64,000 nucleotides of DNA from assembly GCA_014529385.2 (NCBI GenBank), contig CM043949.1, positions 144,229,242 through 144,293,241 on the forward strand, given 5' to 3'. The notes under the pieces are model-generated. The model was not told the DNA's origin. It made no database searches and worked only from the letters and a program-made list of their open reading frames with translations. Both the position numbers and the translations under genes were made by a program. This stretch comes from Adiantum capillus-veneris (lineage: Eukaryota; Streptophyta; Polypodiopsida; Polypodiales; Pteridaceae). Positions 31,753-42,122 of this stretch are shown piece after piece (the first letter of the stretch is position 1; each line of letters starts with the position of its first letter).

Positions 31753-33684
31753 TGAGAGGCGGAAGTGAAAAAATAGACCCGGTGGCCTCTACACCAAGAC
31801 TATGCACAATGGCCTCATCATGGGGAATACACAATAGGGGCACCACCTAGCAAGATATGCGGCTAGGACGCATACATATACACAATGAAGCATGCATGGA
31901 AAACAATTTCAAGATCCACGCCCAAATGTGGAATGGGGTGGTCGGAGAGTAAGGTGAGAGGAGTGGTGAGTGAGTGAGAATGGGCTCGCTACGCGTGCAT
32001 GTAGTAAGTAAGATAACGAGGTCAGGGATACATGCAAGTATCCTCACTTCTCATACAAAAGGTGGCGAATCCGCACACCTTAAGATGGAAGTAGCAAGAT
32101 GATAGGAATATGAGAGGGAGACAGAGTGTCTGTGTGTGGTGGCGAATCCGCACACCTTAACATAAGCAGAAAAAAAAATGGCAAGGAACAAGCATATACC
32201 ATACTCACAATGAGATGTATCCAAAGCGACACAAAGTATGGCACCAAGATGGAGTGTGTTGATTGCTTGCAAAAGATGAATACAATAGGTAGCGTATGGC
32301 AGGAAAATGAGAAGGGAACAAGATCGTAGGAGGCATTAAGCAGAGATGGGAGTTGATGGCGAGGAATATCATGAGTGTGTCCACCCTTCTTCTTCTTGAA
32401 ATTGTGCCTCTAACCCTTAATTACAAGTGGTGTGGAGGTGTGGTGCTCATCTTTTGTGCATGGTGATGGTGATGATGATGGTGTTGTGATTATGTGATTA
32501 GGGTTCATGCTACAAGCATGTAGCACAAGAGTGTGTATGGATAGGTGTGTGTGTGTGTGTGTGTGTTCTCTCTTCCCAAGTGAGCTTTCATGGCCTCCTT
32601 ATATAGGGAAGGAGGGAAGGATTTAGCAATATTTCTATTTGAGGTGAGTGTCCCACTTTGGTGACTAGGAAAATGGGGTGCATGTGACTGTGGCTCCCAT
32701 CTTGTCTCCTCATTATTTAAAATATCAGAGTCAATAGAGAGAGAAAAAGAGAGAATGTGGGTAGGATGTAGAGGATAGGAAATATTTACAATAGTCTAGA
32801 TTTGGATAGACATAAGCTTATTATGGAGAGAAGAGAGAGGTAAGAAAATTATAAGAGAGGTTGTCGAAGGTGGATATTTGTTGATGAGGATGGATCCTCC
32901 AAAAATGGTGATAGAATTACTCTAGACTAGCCAAGACCTCATTAAAAGAGCCTTGTCTCTTGTAATCATGCTTGAAGACTTGTAGAACCATAGCCATTCT
33001 AGAAGGAAGAAAAGTGGGATGGCCTGTGTCACCATTACACGAGAAAACTGGGGTCCACTACAAAAATCATATCTCCGTGTTCATAACTCCAAAAATTCTG
33101 AAAAAAATTGAGCTAAAAGTTGAGATCACGAGCTACATCTTTCATGTTGAACGCTCCTTCAGATTCGGGGTTCTTCTTTACTTAAAAAATTCAGCCAAAT
33201 AATGTATTATTTGTGGCTGCAAAAGTCTTTTGGTGGTCCCCTTTGAGTGGACTTCTCTCTTGCCTTCAAGTGTAAGCTCCTTCATGTGTATGAAAACATG
33301 ACCTAGAGTGTTGAAAAGATTGGCAATCATCTAGATGGAGGTATTATTGAAATTTGAAAGTGGGGTTGAGGTTTGAAAATGAAAACTAGTGAATAAAATA
33401 TTTGGTAGAGTGGAATAATATATATACATGAAAAAAAAAATATTAGAAAATACTAGAATATATATATATATAATATTTAAGGTCAAAAGAGAGATCAACA
33501 AAGAAAGATTACTTATTATGCTACATCGTGATTGATTAGCATAAGTATTATTTATTTAATAAAGGCTAAAACGTTAGTGAAAAAGGGAAGAAAAAATCAA
33601 AAGTAACTTATATAATAGGAAATATTTTTGGTAAAAGAGAAAAAAAATATGGGGGGTTTCCATGCATGGAAAAAGCATTCCTCA
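31753..33684 (-). repeat. 5' LTR of the gag-protease element
   Basis: It runs from TGAGAGGCGG to GCATTCCTCA on the plus strand and matches 26226-28175 almost base for base. The TATA box is at about 32599-32607 (minus strand). A copy of the ACGC duplication follows. Confidence 0.95.
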
Positions 33685-34080
33685 ACGCTTATGATAGTGG
33701 CAATGATTATGGTGTTAACAACGGTTTTGGATATGATATTTATATGGTTATGCCAGTGGCAATGGTTATGGTTTTGACACTCTTTTATGTTCATGCCTAT
33801 GCTTATGTTTATGGTTATGATAGTGGCAATGGTCATGATTTTGTTTATGATTATGTCATTGGCATTGCTTAAGGTTATATGTTGTTTATGGTTAAGGTAA
33901 TCATTATGTATAAATTTAAGGTTATGGTTTTTCTTATGGTTATACTTATAGTTTTGTGTTCATTTATGGAAATGTTAATAGTTATGGTTATCATGGTTTT
34001 GATTATTGCAATTTCTAGTTTCATATTTATGGTAGTTTGCTTAACACTTCTTTATTTTTTTATGATGCAGTATCAATCTA
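33685..34080. repeat. (TTATGG)n-type array, right part of CACTA 1
   Basis: TTATGG, TTATGA and TTATGC words continue the array that the LTR element interrupted. CACTA 2 has the reverse-complement array at 50440-50640. Confidence 0.8.
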
Positions 34081-34123
34081 TCTTAATGCAAAGTGTGATT
34101 ACATTTGCCTTCTTCTTTTGACT

Positions 34124-34180
34124 AGAGAGGTTGTGCCTTTGTTACTATAGCACATGTAGCAACAAATGGCACTACTCTCT
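34124..34180. repeat. Long hairpin beside the right-type end of CACTA 1
   Basis: The arms AGAGAGGTTGTGCC and TGGCACTACTCTCT pair with small bulges. The inner arms TTTGTTACTA and TAGCAACAAA pair with one mismatch. The loop is about nine bases. It corresponds in place and sequence style to the three tandem hairpins of CACTA 2 at 50076-50350. Confidence 0.75.
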
Positions 34181-34189
34181 GCTTTTTTT

Positions 34190-34432
34190 TTTTTGCAGAT
34201 GCAGACATCAATATGTGCGTTTGTACAGGCATTTGTATAGGTGTCTGTATAGGCATCGGTATAGGCATATGTATAGGCGTAAATACAGACGTCTGAATAG
34301 GCGTCGATATGATCGTTGGTATCAGCATCAAAATAAGCGTCGATATCGTATACCAATTATAAGATTCTGACGTGTATAGGGATGCTTATTCCGACGCATT
34401 TTAATTTTAGACCACATTTATTTACCTTGGTA
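34190..34432. repeat. Subterminal repeats of CACTA 1, right side
   Basis: Words such as GTATAGGCG, GTCTGTATAGG and GCGTCGATA repeat every 12 or so bases, the reverse complement of the left-side words. A strong acceptor-like tract (T-run then GCAG) lies just before, at about 34182-34198. Confidence 0.85.
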
Positions 34433-34465
34433 CAAACGTCGATGTTCACGCGACGTGTTATAGTG
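34433..34465 (-). repeat. CACTA 1 right terminal repeat (R-type)
   Basis: Read on the minus strand: CACTATAACACGTCGCGTG, continuing to ATCGACG. It closely matches the left end of CACTA 2 (CACTACAACACGTCGCGCG). Confidence 0.85.
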
Positions 34466-34866
34466 TCTGCTTGTAGTGACCATAACTTGTACAAAAAGTG
34501 TTCAAATTGAATTATGGAATTTGCTGATCGAGAGTTGCTACGGTTGCGATTTTGGAGATAGTTTTGACTTTTCCCTAACCAAAGCACTTAGACACACAGT
34601 GGTCCAAGCCAGGGATTTAATATTTACATAATTACCACAAATTTTGTGTGATCAGAAGGTCTTATTGATACATTTACATAATCACACTTAACATGATCAT
34701 AAAGAAGCTGATTTAGGGTAGCCTAAAAACCCACTAAAAGCCTATTGGGATTTTAAGTTTTTCCTCTCGGCTCGTTGAGAAAACCAAGAAGCCAGGCGAG
34801 GCCGTAGAATTATATATATAAGTCCCCGATTGGGCCCGTTGGGTGTTTTTTCTTGAGCCATTTTTT
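34466..34866. other. Continuation of the palindrome repeat, then spacer
   Basis: The first 115 bases align to the ~287-bp repeat (CATAACTTGTACAAAAAG; GATTTTGGAGATAG-like words). The rest has no gene. A TATATATATAAG stretch at about 34811-34822 is the only promoter-like feature. Confidence 0.55.
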
Positions 34867-35092
34867 TGTTACCATATACATGTGGTAGTGATGTGTGTGA
34901 ACATACTAGGACCGCCTGGGTATTTTTTCCCTCTTTAGGAGGTTTTTCCCCCGTGCATTGTATATACACCCATCACTATAGGGCTATCTATCTTTCCATT
35001 GCACACTAAGTAACACACTCTCAATTGTGTGCCTTGAGCTTCCTTCATCTTCGCCAAGCTGTGTGCGTTTCTCTGCAACCCTAATTCCAAAA
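34867..35092 (+). repeat. 5' LTR of copia 1
   Basis: It begins TGTTACCATATACATG and ends AATTCCAAAA, where the 3' copy ends AATTCCAACA. It aligns along its whole length with 45247-45473. A TATA-like TTGTATATACA lies at about 34957-34968. Confidence 0.95.
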
Positions 35093-35094
35093 AT

Positions 35095-35106
35095 TGGTAT
35101 TAGAGC
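35095..35106 (+). promoter_or_regulatory. Primer-binding site of copia 1
   Basis: TGGTATTAGAGC differs by one base from the standard TGGTATCAGAGC initiator-Met site. Confidence 0.9.
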
Positions 35107-35454
35107 AGGTTGCGTCCTCCCGAGCTTAGTTGCCAGCTGCTCCAACACACGTCTGCTCACTTTCTCTGATTTTAATGAGGTTTGACGAGCGTTCATAGGT
35201 CAACAAACATTTTGGGTCAGTTCGCAGACCTTAGTCTGCTCAGATTTCTGATTCAGGCTCATTTCGGCCTCCGTTTCCACTACAGGCAGGTCTGCACAGG
35301 CAATTTTGTCATTTTGTGCAGAATTTTTGTCAGTGTCGTTTTTTGCATAACAAGTGCCTTACAGTATTCTACGGTTTGTGCTATATAGCACGTGTTGTTC
35401 CCGCTTTGTTTCTCCTCTTTTTGGGCAGTTTTCACATCAGGTGCATCATTTACT

Positions 35455-36420
35455 ATGGCTGACAACAACACAAATGTGTTCAATATGTTTGCTGCTAAGG
35501 ACAGGTTGGATGGGACAATTACCCTATGTGGGCTTATATGATGCAACATGTTCTTGTGTCAAAGGGCGTCTGGAACATTGTGCAGAGCATTGCTTTATGT
35601 CCTGGTTCTGAGGATGTTGCAGGTCTTGTTGCAAGGATTGCTGTTATTAGAGTTGTTTTGCCTACGGCAGAACAAGCTCGTTGGGATGTAAAGGATGCGC
35701 AATCTCATGCATTGATTGCGTTGTTTGTGAAGCGCACCATTTTTCCTCACATTCGTTCAGCAAAATCTGCAAAACGGGCTTGGGATATTCTAGCAGGTCT
35801 TTATGCAAGCCACAATGAGGCTAAAATTGCTTTGCTGCGTAAAGAGCTGGAATCAAAGATTATGCATGAGGAAGATGACATGGACACTTTCCTTGCTGGT
35901 GTCAAGGATATCAATGAGCAACTTATTTCTACAGGTGGTCATTTCCGACAGTTCCCTTGTGCAGACTGTTCTTGATGCCTTACTAGACTTTTGCTAGTAC
36001 TTGGAGACTTATGACCCAAGGAAATCCTGAAGCTGTCAAGTTTGATGCATTATGCACATTGCTATTGCAAGCGTCACTTTCTAGAAAAAACCGGACTAGA
36101 CAGCGCGCAGTTGAACAGGCGTTTATTGCTTCTTAAAGAAAGGGTGGTAACAACAATGCAGCCACTTCTTATGGTTCTGCTGCGAGTGGCAAAACATCTG
36201 TTCCCAATGCTTCTGCTGCTGGCAACACTTTGTCTGGAAATTTTGGTGATAAGGTCAAAAAGAAGATGCGTTGCCATTATGGTAAAGCTAATGATACTTG
36301 ATCAAGTAGTGTCCTAAGTTGAAGGCCAAAGAGGCTAAGAAGAAAGAGGGTGGTTCCACTACAAATGCAGCCATTGTTGAATCTTCTGTGAAAGGAGACT
36401 GTGAAGCTGATGTTGATGCA
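35455..36420 (+). pseudogene. Gag of copia 1, frameshifted
   Basis: The start at 35455 gives MADNNTNVFNMFAAKDRLDG. A one-base loss near 35520 shifts the frame. The main open part (35526-35975) has the copia Gag pattern (SAKSAKRAWDILAGLYAS; LRKELESKIMHEEDDMDTFLAGV). The zinc knuckle near 36262-36300 is ruined (RCHYGKANDT followed by a stop, second Cys missing). It ends in a Lys-rich stretch. Confidence 0.85.
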
Positions 36421-36439
36421 AATTGGGCCTGTTTTCCAT

Positions 36440-36574
36440 GATGCATACATGTCACTTGCTGTAGATTCACATGTGTGGTATTTTGACAATGGTGCTACAA
36501 AGCACATTACCTCACATCATGAATTTTTCACCTCTCTCGAGTCTGTCCCTCATGGGAATTCAGTCACTTGTGCC
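36440..36574 (+). pseudogene. Protease start of copia 1, cut by copia 2
   Basis: VWYFDNGATKHIT carries the protease active-site loop as DNG, a variant of D(S/T)G. The coding sequence breaks at GTCACTTGTGCC and resumes in the same sense at 42123 after the inserted element and its duplication. Confidence 0.85.
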
Positions 36575-37360
36575 TGTTAGGAAATAAGACGTAGCTAAAT
36601 AGATAATTGAGTAGATTATTTAATGGAGAGAGACAGATTTACATACACGAGATTATAGAGTAGAGAGACAGAGAGAGTACACACGATATACGTGGTTCAC
36701 CCAATGTGGGCTACGTCCACGGGAAAGCAGCCACTCAATGGCTTTAGTACTTCAAAACAAGAAGTAGTTTACAAAGGGATTATACCGTTAATGGAGCTCC
36801 CGTCTTGCTTCACTCTCACCACTTCACACTCACCTTGTTGCATCAACTTCACACTCTAAAATGTGTGTAGAAATGGCCTCCTTTTATAGGCCAAAAGGGC
36901 TGCCCTCTCTCATGAGAGGCAGCCATGTGTAGCCGCCCTTGTGTAGATAAGTCCAAATCGGACCCTCCAATCCGCCCTTGAGAAGACAAGTCCGCTTTTG
37001 AATTTGGCCACCGGCCATTGAATTCGGCTACCGGCCACCGGCCATTGACTTTCGGCCACTATCGAGCGACCATTGACTACCGGCCACTAGCCAATCGACG
37101 ATTTTTTCCCGACCACTTTTCGGCCGCCGTCCGGCCGTAATAATTCGGCAAAAAGGAATATTCCAGCGAGGGAAAAAAAATCTCGAGGGCTTCCGCCCCC
37201 GAGGCCCCTAAAGTTGCCCCTGATTTTTGGCCGTGAAAATTTTGGTTTCCAGCGAGTGATTTTCCTTCACACACGATGGCTTCTCCTCATAATGGGGGCC
37301 TTACAAATGTGCGCTTTTACCACAGAAAATTACAAGGGTAAATCAGGCTCCATACTTACA
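36575..37360 (-). repeat. 3' LTR of copia 2
   Basis: The plus strand runs from TGTTAGGAAATAAG to CATACTTACA. A minus-strand TATA box (CCTATAAAAG) lies at about 36884-36893. Confidence 0.95.
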
Positions 37361-37375
37361 ATCTCCCACTTGGAG
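37361..37375 (-). promoter_or_regulatory. Polypurine tract of copia 2
   Basis: The minus strand reads CCAAGTGGGAGAT directly before the LTR start TGTAAGTATGG, a usual copia arrangement. Confidence 0.8.
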
Positions 37376-37439
37376 ACTAATCTCCAAACCAACCCTGTGA
37401 GTGACTGCTTTCCATTCTGGCTTCTTATCCTTGAATGCC

Positions 37440-40400
37440 GATTGAAGATGAGCAAAAGCTCAACTTCTGCTTGTTGACCACCTTTGTAAACATGTCTGCA
37501 GGATTTTCACTTGTATGCACCTTTCCTAGCTTTAGCTGTCCCTCTTCCAAAAGAGTGCATATGAAGTGATATCTCACCTCAATGTGCTTTGTCCTTGAAT
37601 GAAAGGCTGAGTTTGGCTATCACTGTACAAGACACAATTGTCTTGTTTGAATCCAAGCTCTTCTAAGAATCTATGAAGCCACATAATTTCTTTGCTTGCC
37701 TCCATCATTGCTACATACTCTGCTTGAAAGTGAAACCACTTTCTGCAGCTTTGAAGCCTAGCTTACTGCTGTGCCTCCAACCGTGAACACATAGCCAGTA
37801 GTGCTCCTTTGAGTATCTTTGTCACCTGCCATATTTGCATCAGCATACCCTTCTAGAAAAATATCAGTTCCTCCAAAATACAAAGCATTTGTTGTTGTCC
37901 CTTTTAGATACCTAAGTATCCACTTCACAGCTTGCCAATGCTCTTTACCTAGGTTGTCCATGAACCTACTCACAACTCCCACTGCATGTGCAATGTCTGG
38001 CCTTGTCCAAACCATAGCATACATTAGAGAACCTACCGCTACAGCATATGGAACTTTAGACATATAGGCTATCTCCTCTTGTGTCTTTGGACACATATCC
38101 TTCGTTAATTTAAAGTGACCAGCCAAAGGTGTAGAAACTGGTTTTGCATTTTACATTGCAAACCTTTCTATACCTTCTTGATGTAATCTTCTTGAGATAG
38201 CTTTATTGTCTTCTTCTTCATGTCCCTTGATATTTTCATACCAAGTATCCTCTTTGCAACACCTAAATCTTTCATTGAAAAATATTTAGACAGCTCCTCT
38301 TTTAGGTCTTTGATGTCCTGCATGTTAGCACTTGCAATCAACATGTCATCAACATACAACATTAGGATGATGAATTTCCCATCTCCCAAATTCTTCATGT
38401 AGACGCAGTGATCCGAGTTGCATCTTGTGAATCCATGATCCAACATCCATCGATCAAACTTCAAGTACCATTGTCTTTATGCTTGCTTTAAACCATACAA
38501 GCTCTTCTTTAATCTGCAAACCATTTTCTCCTTACCTTTTACTTCATACCCCTTTGGTTGAAGCATGTAGATTTCCTCCTCTAAGTCACCGTGAGGGAAT
38601 TCCGTATTTACATCCATTTGCTCGAGATTTAGATCATGAGCAGCCACAAGGCTTAAGACAAGCCTAATTGAGTTCATTTCTAGAACAGGAGAAAATATTT
38701 CATTGAAGTCAATACCTTTCTTTTGAGAAAAACCTTTTACCACAAGCCTAGACTTGTACCTTTTCTTCCCACCTTCTTCTTCCTTTAGCTTGTACACCCA
38801 TTTGTTTTGAAGTGCCCGCTTACCTTTAGGCAACTCAACCAACTCCCATGTTTGGTTGCGATGTAGTGAGTCCATCTCCACTTGCATGCTCTTAATTCCT
38901 CCATTCTTCTTTGGATTCATGTTGCATAGCTTTTTCATATGATTCGGGCACTCCAGAATCTGAGATCAAGAGATGGTTGAAGGAAGGAACAAACCTTTCT
39001 AGAGGTCTACTTGCTCTTGTAGATATTCGGGGAATAGGTTGAGGTTCCTCATTTGGTTGACGTTGTTGCACATTGTCACCGTTTGCAGTCCTTGAGTCTT
39101 CACCGTCCTCAAGCTCCATGTACTCATCACCTGTTTCCTTTGTTTGTTTTCTTTCCAAGTAATCTTTATACATATTTTGTTCGTTAAAAATTACATCCCT
39201 GCTCCTTAAGATTTTACCATCTTCAGGATTCCATAGGCGATACCCAAAGTCCCTTTCTCCATAGCCAATGAAGAAACACTTTTTGGACTTTGCATCTAGC
39301 TTTGATCTTAGGATTCTATCTATGTGCATGAAAGCCTCACACCCAAACACTTTGAGAAATACATAATTCACCGGTTTACCTGTCCATGCCTCTTCTGGAA
39401 CTCCCCCATCCAATGCCGTTGAGGGTGACCGATTGATTAAGTACACAGAAGTACTTACAGCTTCCGCCCAAAGCTCAAGCGGTAGGCCAGTATGTAGCCG
39501 CATGCTTCGTGCTTGCTCCATGATTTTCCTGTTCATCCTTGCCGAGATCCCATTTTGTTGAGGTGTCCTTGGGGTTTTCCTTTGCCTCCGAATGCCATTG
39601 CTAGCACAAAAGCTTTCAAAAGCTTGGCTGCAATATTCGCCTCCATTGTCGGATCTGAGGCATTTAACCTTGGTACCTGTTTCATTCTCCACAAAGGCTT
39701 TCCACCTTTGAAATATGGAAAATACATCGAACTTATTCTTCATGACATAAACCCATGTTTTTCTAGTCGCATCGTCTATGAATGTTACATAGTACAATGA
39801 GCCACCAAGTGATGGAGTACTTGCAGGACCCCAAACATCAGAATGAACCAACTCAAGTTTTTTATTTTTTCTTTCATTTCCTGATTTTTGAAATTTTACC
39901 CTCTTTTGTTTACCATAAACACAATCTTCACAGAACTCTAAGTCCACTTCTTTCAAACCTGGTAGAAGCTTCTTTGTTTGAAGGATTTGTATTCCTTTGG
40001 CACTCATATGCCCAATCCGGTAGTGCCACACCGCATTGTCAACTTCTGTAGTTGCTGCACAAGCTGAAGGTTGCATGCTAACAGTACACAAGTAAAGTGT
40101 ACCAACCTTTTCTCCTTTGGAAACCACCAAAGATCCCTTTGAGATATTCCACCGTTTGTCTCCGAATGCAATGTTGTGACCTTCATCGTCCAATTGTCCT
40201 ATAGAGATCAAATTTTTGCGAAGAGAAGGAACATGCCTAACATCTTTAAGCTTCCATTCATTTCCGTTAGCAGTTTTGAAAGAAACTGTACCTTTGCCGA
40301 CAATCTCACAAGCTTCATCATCTCCCAAGTATACATACCCAAAATTACCTTTCGTGTAGTCTTGGAAATGTTGCTTGTGTGGTATCGAATGGAATGAAGC

Positions 40401-40478
40401 CCCGGAATCTACTATCCAGGAATTAAACACATTGTCTAATAAGAGAATTAGAGCATCTTGCTCTACTTTACCTGCCAC
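37440..40478 (-). pseudogene. Pol of copia 2: protease, integrase, reverse transcriptase, RNase H
   Basis: ORF 38892-40478 (528 aa) has protease WIVDSGASFHS (D24), a GAG-pre-integrase HHCC zinc region, and the integrase core with VHSDVWGP and LRSDNGGEY. The third catalytic position, normally the Glu in NGVAERMNR, reads NGISARMNR, so the Glu appears to be Ala. A frameshift leads to 38477-38938 with the first reverse transcriptase motifs (RLVVKGFSQKKGIDF; QMDVNTEF where QMDVKTAF is usual). After a stop, 38168-38464 has LYVDDMLIA. RNase H begins in 37758-38126 (ADANMAGDKDTQRSTTGYVF) and continues in shifted frames to about 37440. Pol would copy and integrate element cDNA; this copy cannot. Confidence 0.92.
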
Positions 40479-40538
40479 ATTGGCCTCCGATGTTGGCTTG
40501 TTGTCTTGAGACTCAGTCTTCTTCTTCTTCTTGGACCA

Positions 40539-41288
40539 TCAATCCTTCTTGACGTGGCCCTTCTTGCCGCAGTTCCAACATTCAAGAACTGACTTTGTGC
40601 GTGACTTGCTCCGCCTTGAGCGATCACGACCCTTTTGGTTTTTGAACCTCTCCTTAGGCCTTCCTCTTGTTTCCACTGACAATGCAGCACTTGATGATTC
40701 TCCTATGCTTCTCCTTCGTATTTCCTCACTTAGGAGAACACCCACAACATCATCAAACGTAAGAGTATTTGTGCCAGAAATAGAATTACTTACAGCCATC
40801 ACAAGGCTGTCCCAACTATCCGGTAAAGATGATAGTATAAGGAGAGCTCGCACTTCGTCATCGAAATTTATTTTCACCGATCGAAGTTGACTTATGTTTG
40901 TGTTAAAGTCATTTAGGTGTTCTGCAACTGAACCATTCTCTGCCATCTTTAGATTGAACAAGCGCTTCATAAGAAATACCTTATTGGATGCCGATGGTTT
41001 CTCGTAGAAGTCGTCAAGTGACTTCATCAAGTCCTCCGTAGTCTTCATCTCCAAAACATTGAAGGCCACCATTGACGCTAAGCTGAACCGGATTGTTTCC
41101 AGTGCCTTTCGATCAAGGACAATCCATGCTTCATTTGCCATCGTTGCGGGCTTCTTTGCAAGACCGCCTAGTGGCAAATAGAGGTCCTTCTGGTAGAGAT
41201 AGTCTTCAATCTGCATCTTCCAATGTTGGTAGTTTTTGTCGTTGAACTTCTCAATCTTGAGCTTCCCTTCCTCCGCCATAACTCCCAC
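40539..41288 (-). pseudogene. Gag of copia 2, stop in zinc knuckle
   Basis: The start at 41288 (or the Met at residue 4) leads into EEGKLKIEKFNDKNYQHWKMQ, the standard copia Gag opening. DFYEKPSASNKVFLMKRLF and LLILSSLPDSWDSLVMAVS are typical of the family. A basic region precedes the zinc knuckle CWNCGKKGHVKKD, and the expected last Cys codon is TGA. The frame stays open on the other side into pol, so a single base change separates Gag from the rest. 249 residues remain. Confidence 0.92.
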
Positions 41289-41338
41289 TCAATTCAAGGA
41301 ATCCTTTCCTTGAGATAATTTAGCTACGAGCAAACCTT

Positions 41339-41350
41339 GCTCTGATACTA
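41339..41350 (-). promoter_or_regulatory. Primer-binding site of copia 2
   Basis: The minus strand reads TAGTATCAGAGC, one base from the standard TGGTATCAGAGC. Confidence 0.9.
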
Positions 41351-41352
41351 GT

Positions 41353-41436
41353 TGTTAGGAAATAAGACGTAGCTAAATAGATAATTGAGTAGATTATTTA
41401 ATGGAGAGAGACAGATTTACATACACGAGATTATAG

Positions 41437-41471
<35 letters not shown>

Positions 41472-42117
41472 CACGATATACGTGGTTCACCCAATGTGGG
41501 CTATGTCCACGGGAAAGCAGCCACTCAATGGCTTTAGTACTTCAAAACAAGAAGTAGTTTACAAAGGGATTATACCCTTAATGGAGCTCCCACCTTGCTT
41601 CACTCTCACCACCTCACACTCACCTTGTTGCATCAACTTCACACTCTAAAATGTGTGTAGAAATGGCCTCCTTTTATAGGCCAAAAGGGCTGCCCTCTCT
41701 CATGAGAGGCAGCCATGTGTAGCCGCCCTTGTGTAGATAAGTCCAAATCGGACCCTTCAATCCGCCCATGTGTGGCCGCCCTTGAGAAGACAAGTCTGCT
41801 TTTGGATTCGGCCACCGGCCACTGGCCATTGACTACCGGCCACCGGCCAACCGACGGTTGTTTTCCGACCACTTTCCGGCCGCCGTCCGGCCATAATATT
41901 TCGACGAAAAGGAATATTCCGACGAGGGGAAAAAAATCTCGAGGGCTTCCGCCCCCGAGGCCCCTAAAGTTGCCCTTGATTTTTGGCCGTAAAAATTTTG
42001 GTTTCCAGCGAGTGATTTTCCTTCACACACGATGGCTTCTCCTCATAATGGGGGCCTTACAAATGTGCGCTTTTACAGCAAAAAATTACAAGGGTAAATC
42101 AGTCTCCATACTTAATA
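41353..42117 (-). repeat. 5' LTR of copia 2
   Basis: It begins TGTTAGGAAATAAG. The far edge reads CATACTTAATA where the partner reads CATACTTACA, so the terminal bases have changed. It has a longer GA tract (about 41440-41467) and several small deletions relative to the 3' LTR. The TATA box is at about 41671-41680 (minus strand). Confidence 0.93.
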
Positions 42118-42122
42118 GTGCC

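Larger units (their letters stand above)
26226..33684 (-). mobile_element. Long-LTR gag-protease retrotransposon, nested in CACTA 1
   Basis: This 7,459-bp element reads leftward. It has LTRs of 1,950 and 1,932 bp, a 4-bp target duplication ACGC (26222-26225 and 33685-33688), a primer-like site and a polypurine tract. The LTRs differ at roughly a dozen bases that I could see by eye, plus a shorter GT tract in the right copy, so the insertion is young. The interior encodes Gag and an aspartic protease in one long ORF, then an unfamiliar C-terminal region. There is no reverse transcriptase, RNase H or integrase, and no space for them. The Gag zinc knuckle and protease suggest a Ty3/gypsy relative. 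It would depend on pol supplied by another element. Confidence 0.9.
25196..34465. mobile_element. CACTA element 1, non-autonomous, split by an LTR element
   Basis: The left end is CACTACAAGGGATCACTTG. The right end, read from the other strand, is CACTATAACACGTCGCGTG. Both ends run into subterminal TATACCGACG-type repeats. The flank on each side belongs to the palindrome repeat and aligns to an uninterrupted unit near 24540, which supports the boundaries. The 3-bp duplication is imperfect (TTT and TCT). Without the nested LTR element, the CACTA part is about 1.8 kb. No transposase is recognisable. CACTA elements move by cut-and-paste with a supplied transposase. Confidence 0.8.
36575..42117 (-). 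mobile_element. Inner copia element (copia 2), nearly complete
   Basis: This 5,543-bp minus-strand Ty1/copia element is inserted in the protease region of copia 1. The target duplication is GTGCC (36570-36574 and 42118-42122). LTRs are 786 and 765 bp. It has a primer site, polypurine tract, gag, and a pol in the order protease, integrase, reverse transcriptase, RNase H. Long ORFs remain, so it is younger than copia 1. It nevertheless carries disabling changes in Gag, integrase and pol frames. Confidence 0.95.

Noticed and set aside
34466-34478. Alternative CACTA end at CTTGTAGTG (CACTACAAG on the minus strand)
   Set aside because: These bases align to the intact palindrome-repeat unit (CTGAAGTGATCATAAC), so they belong to the flank; the end at 34465 matches the other CACTA element.
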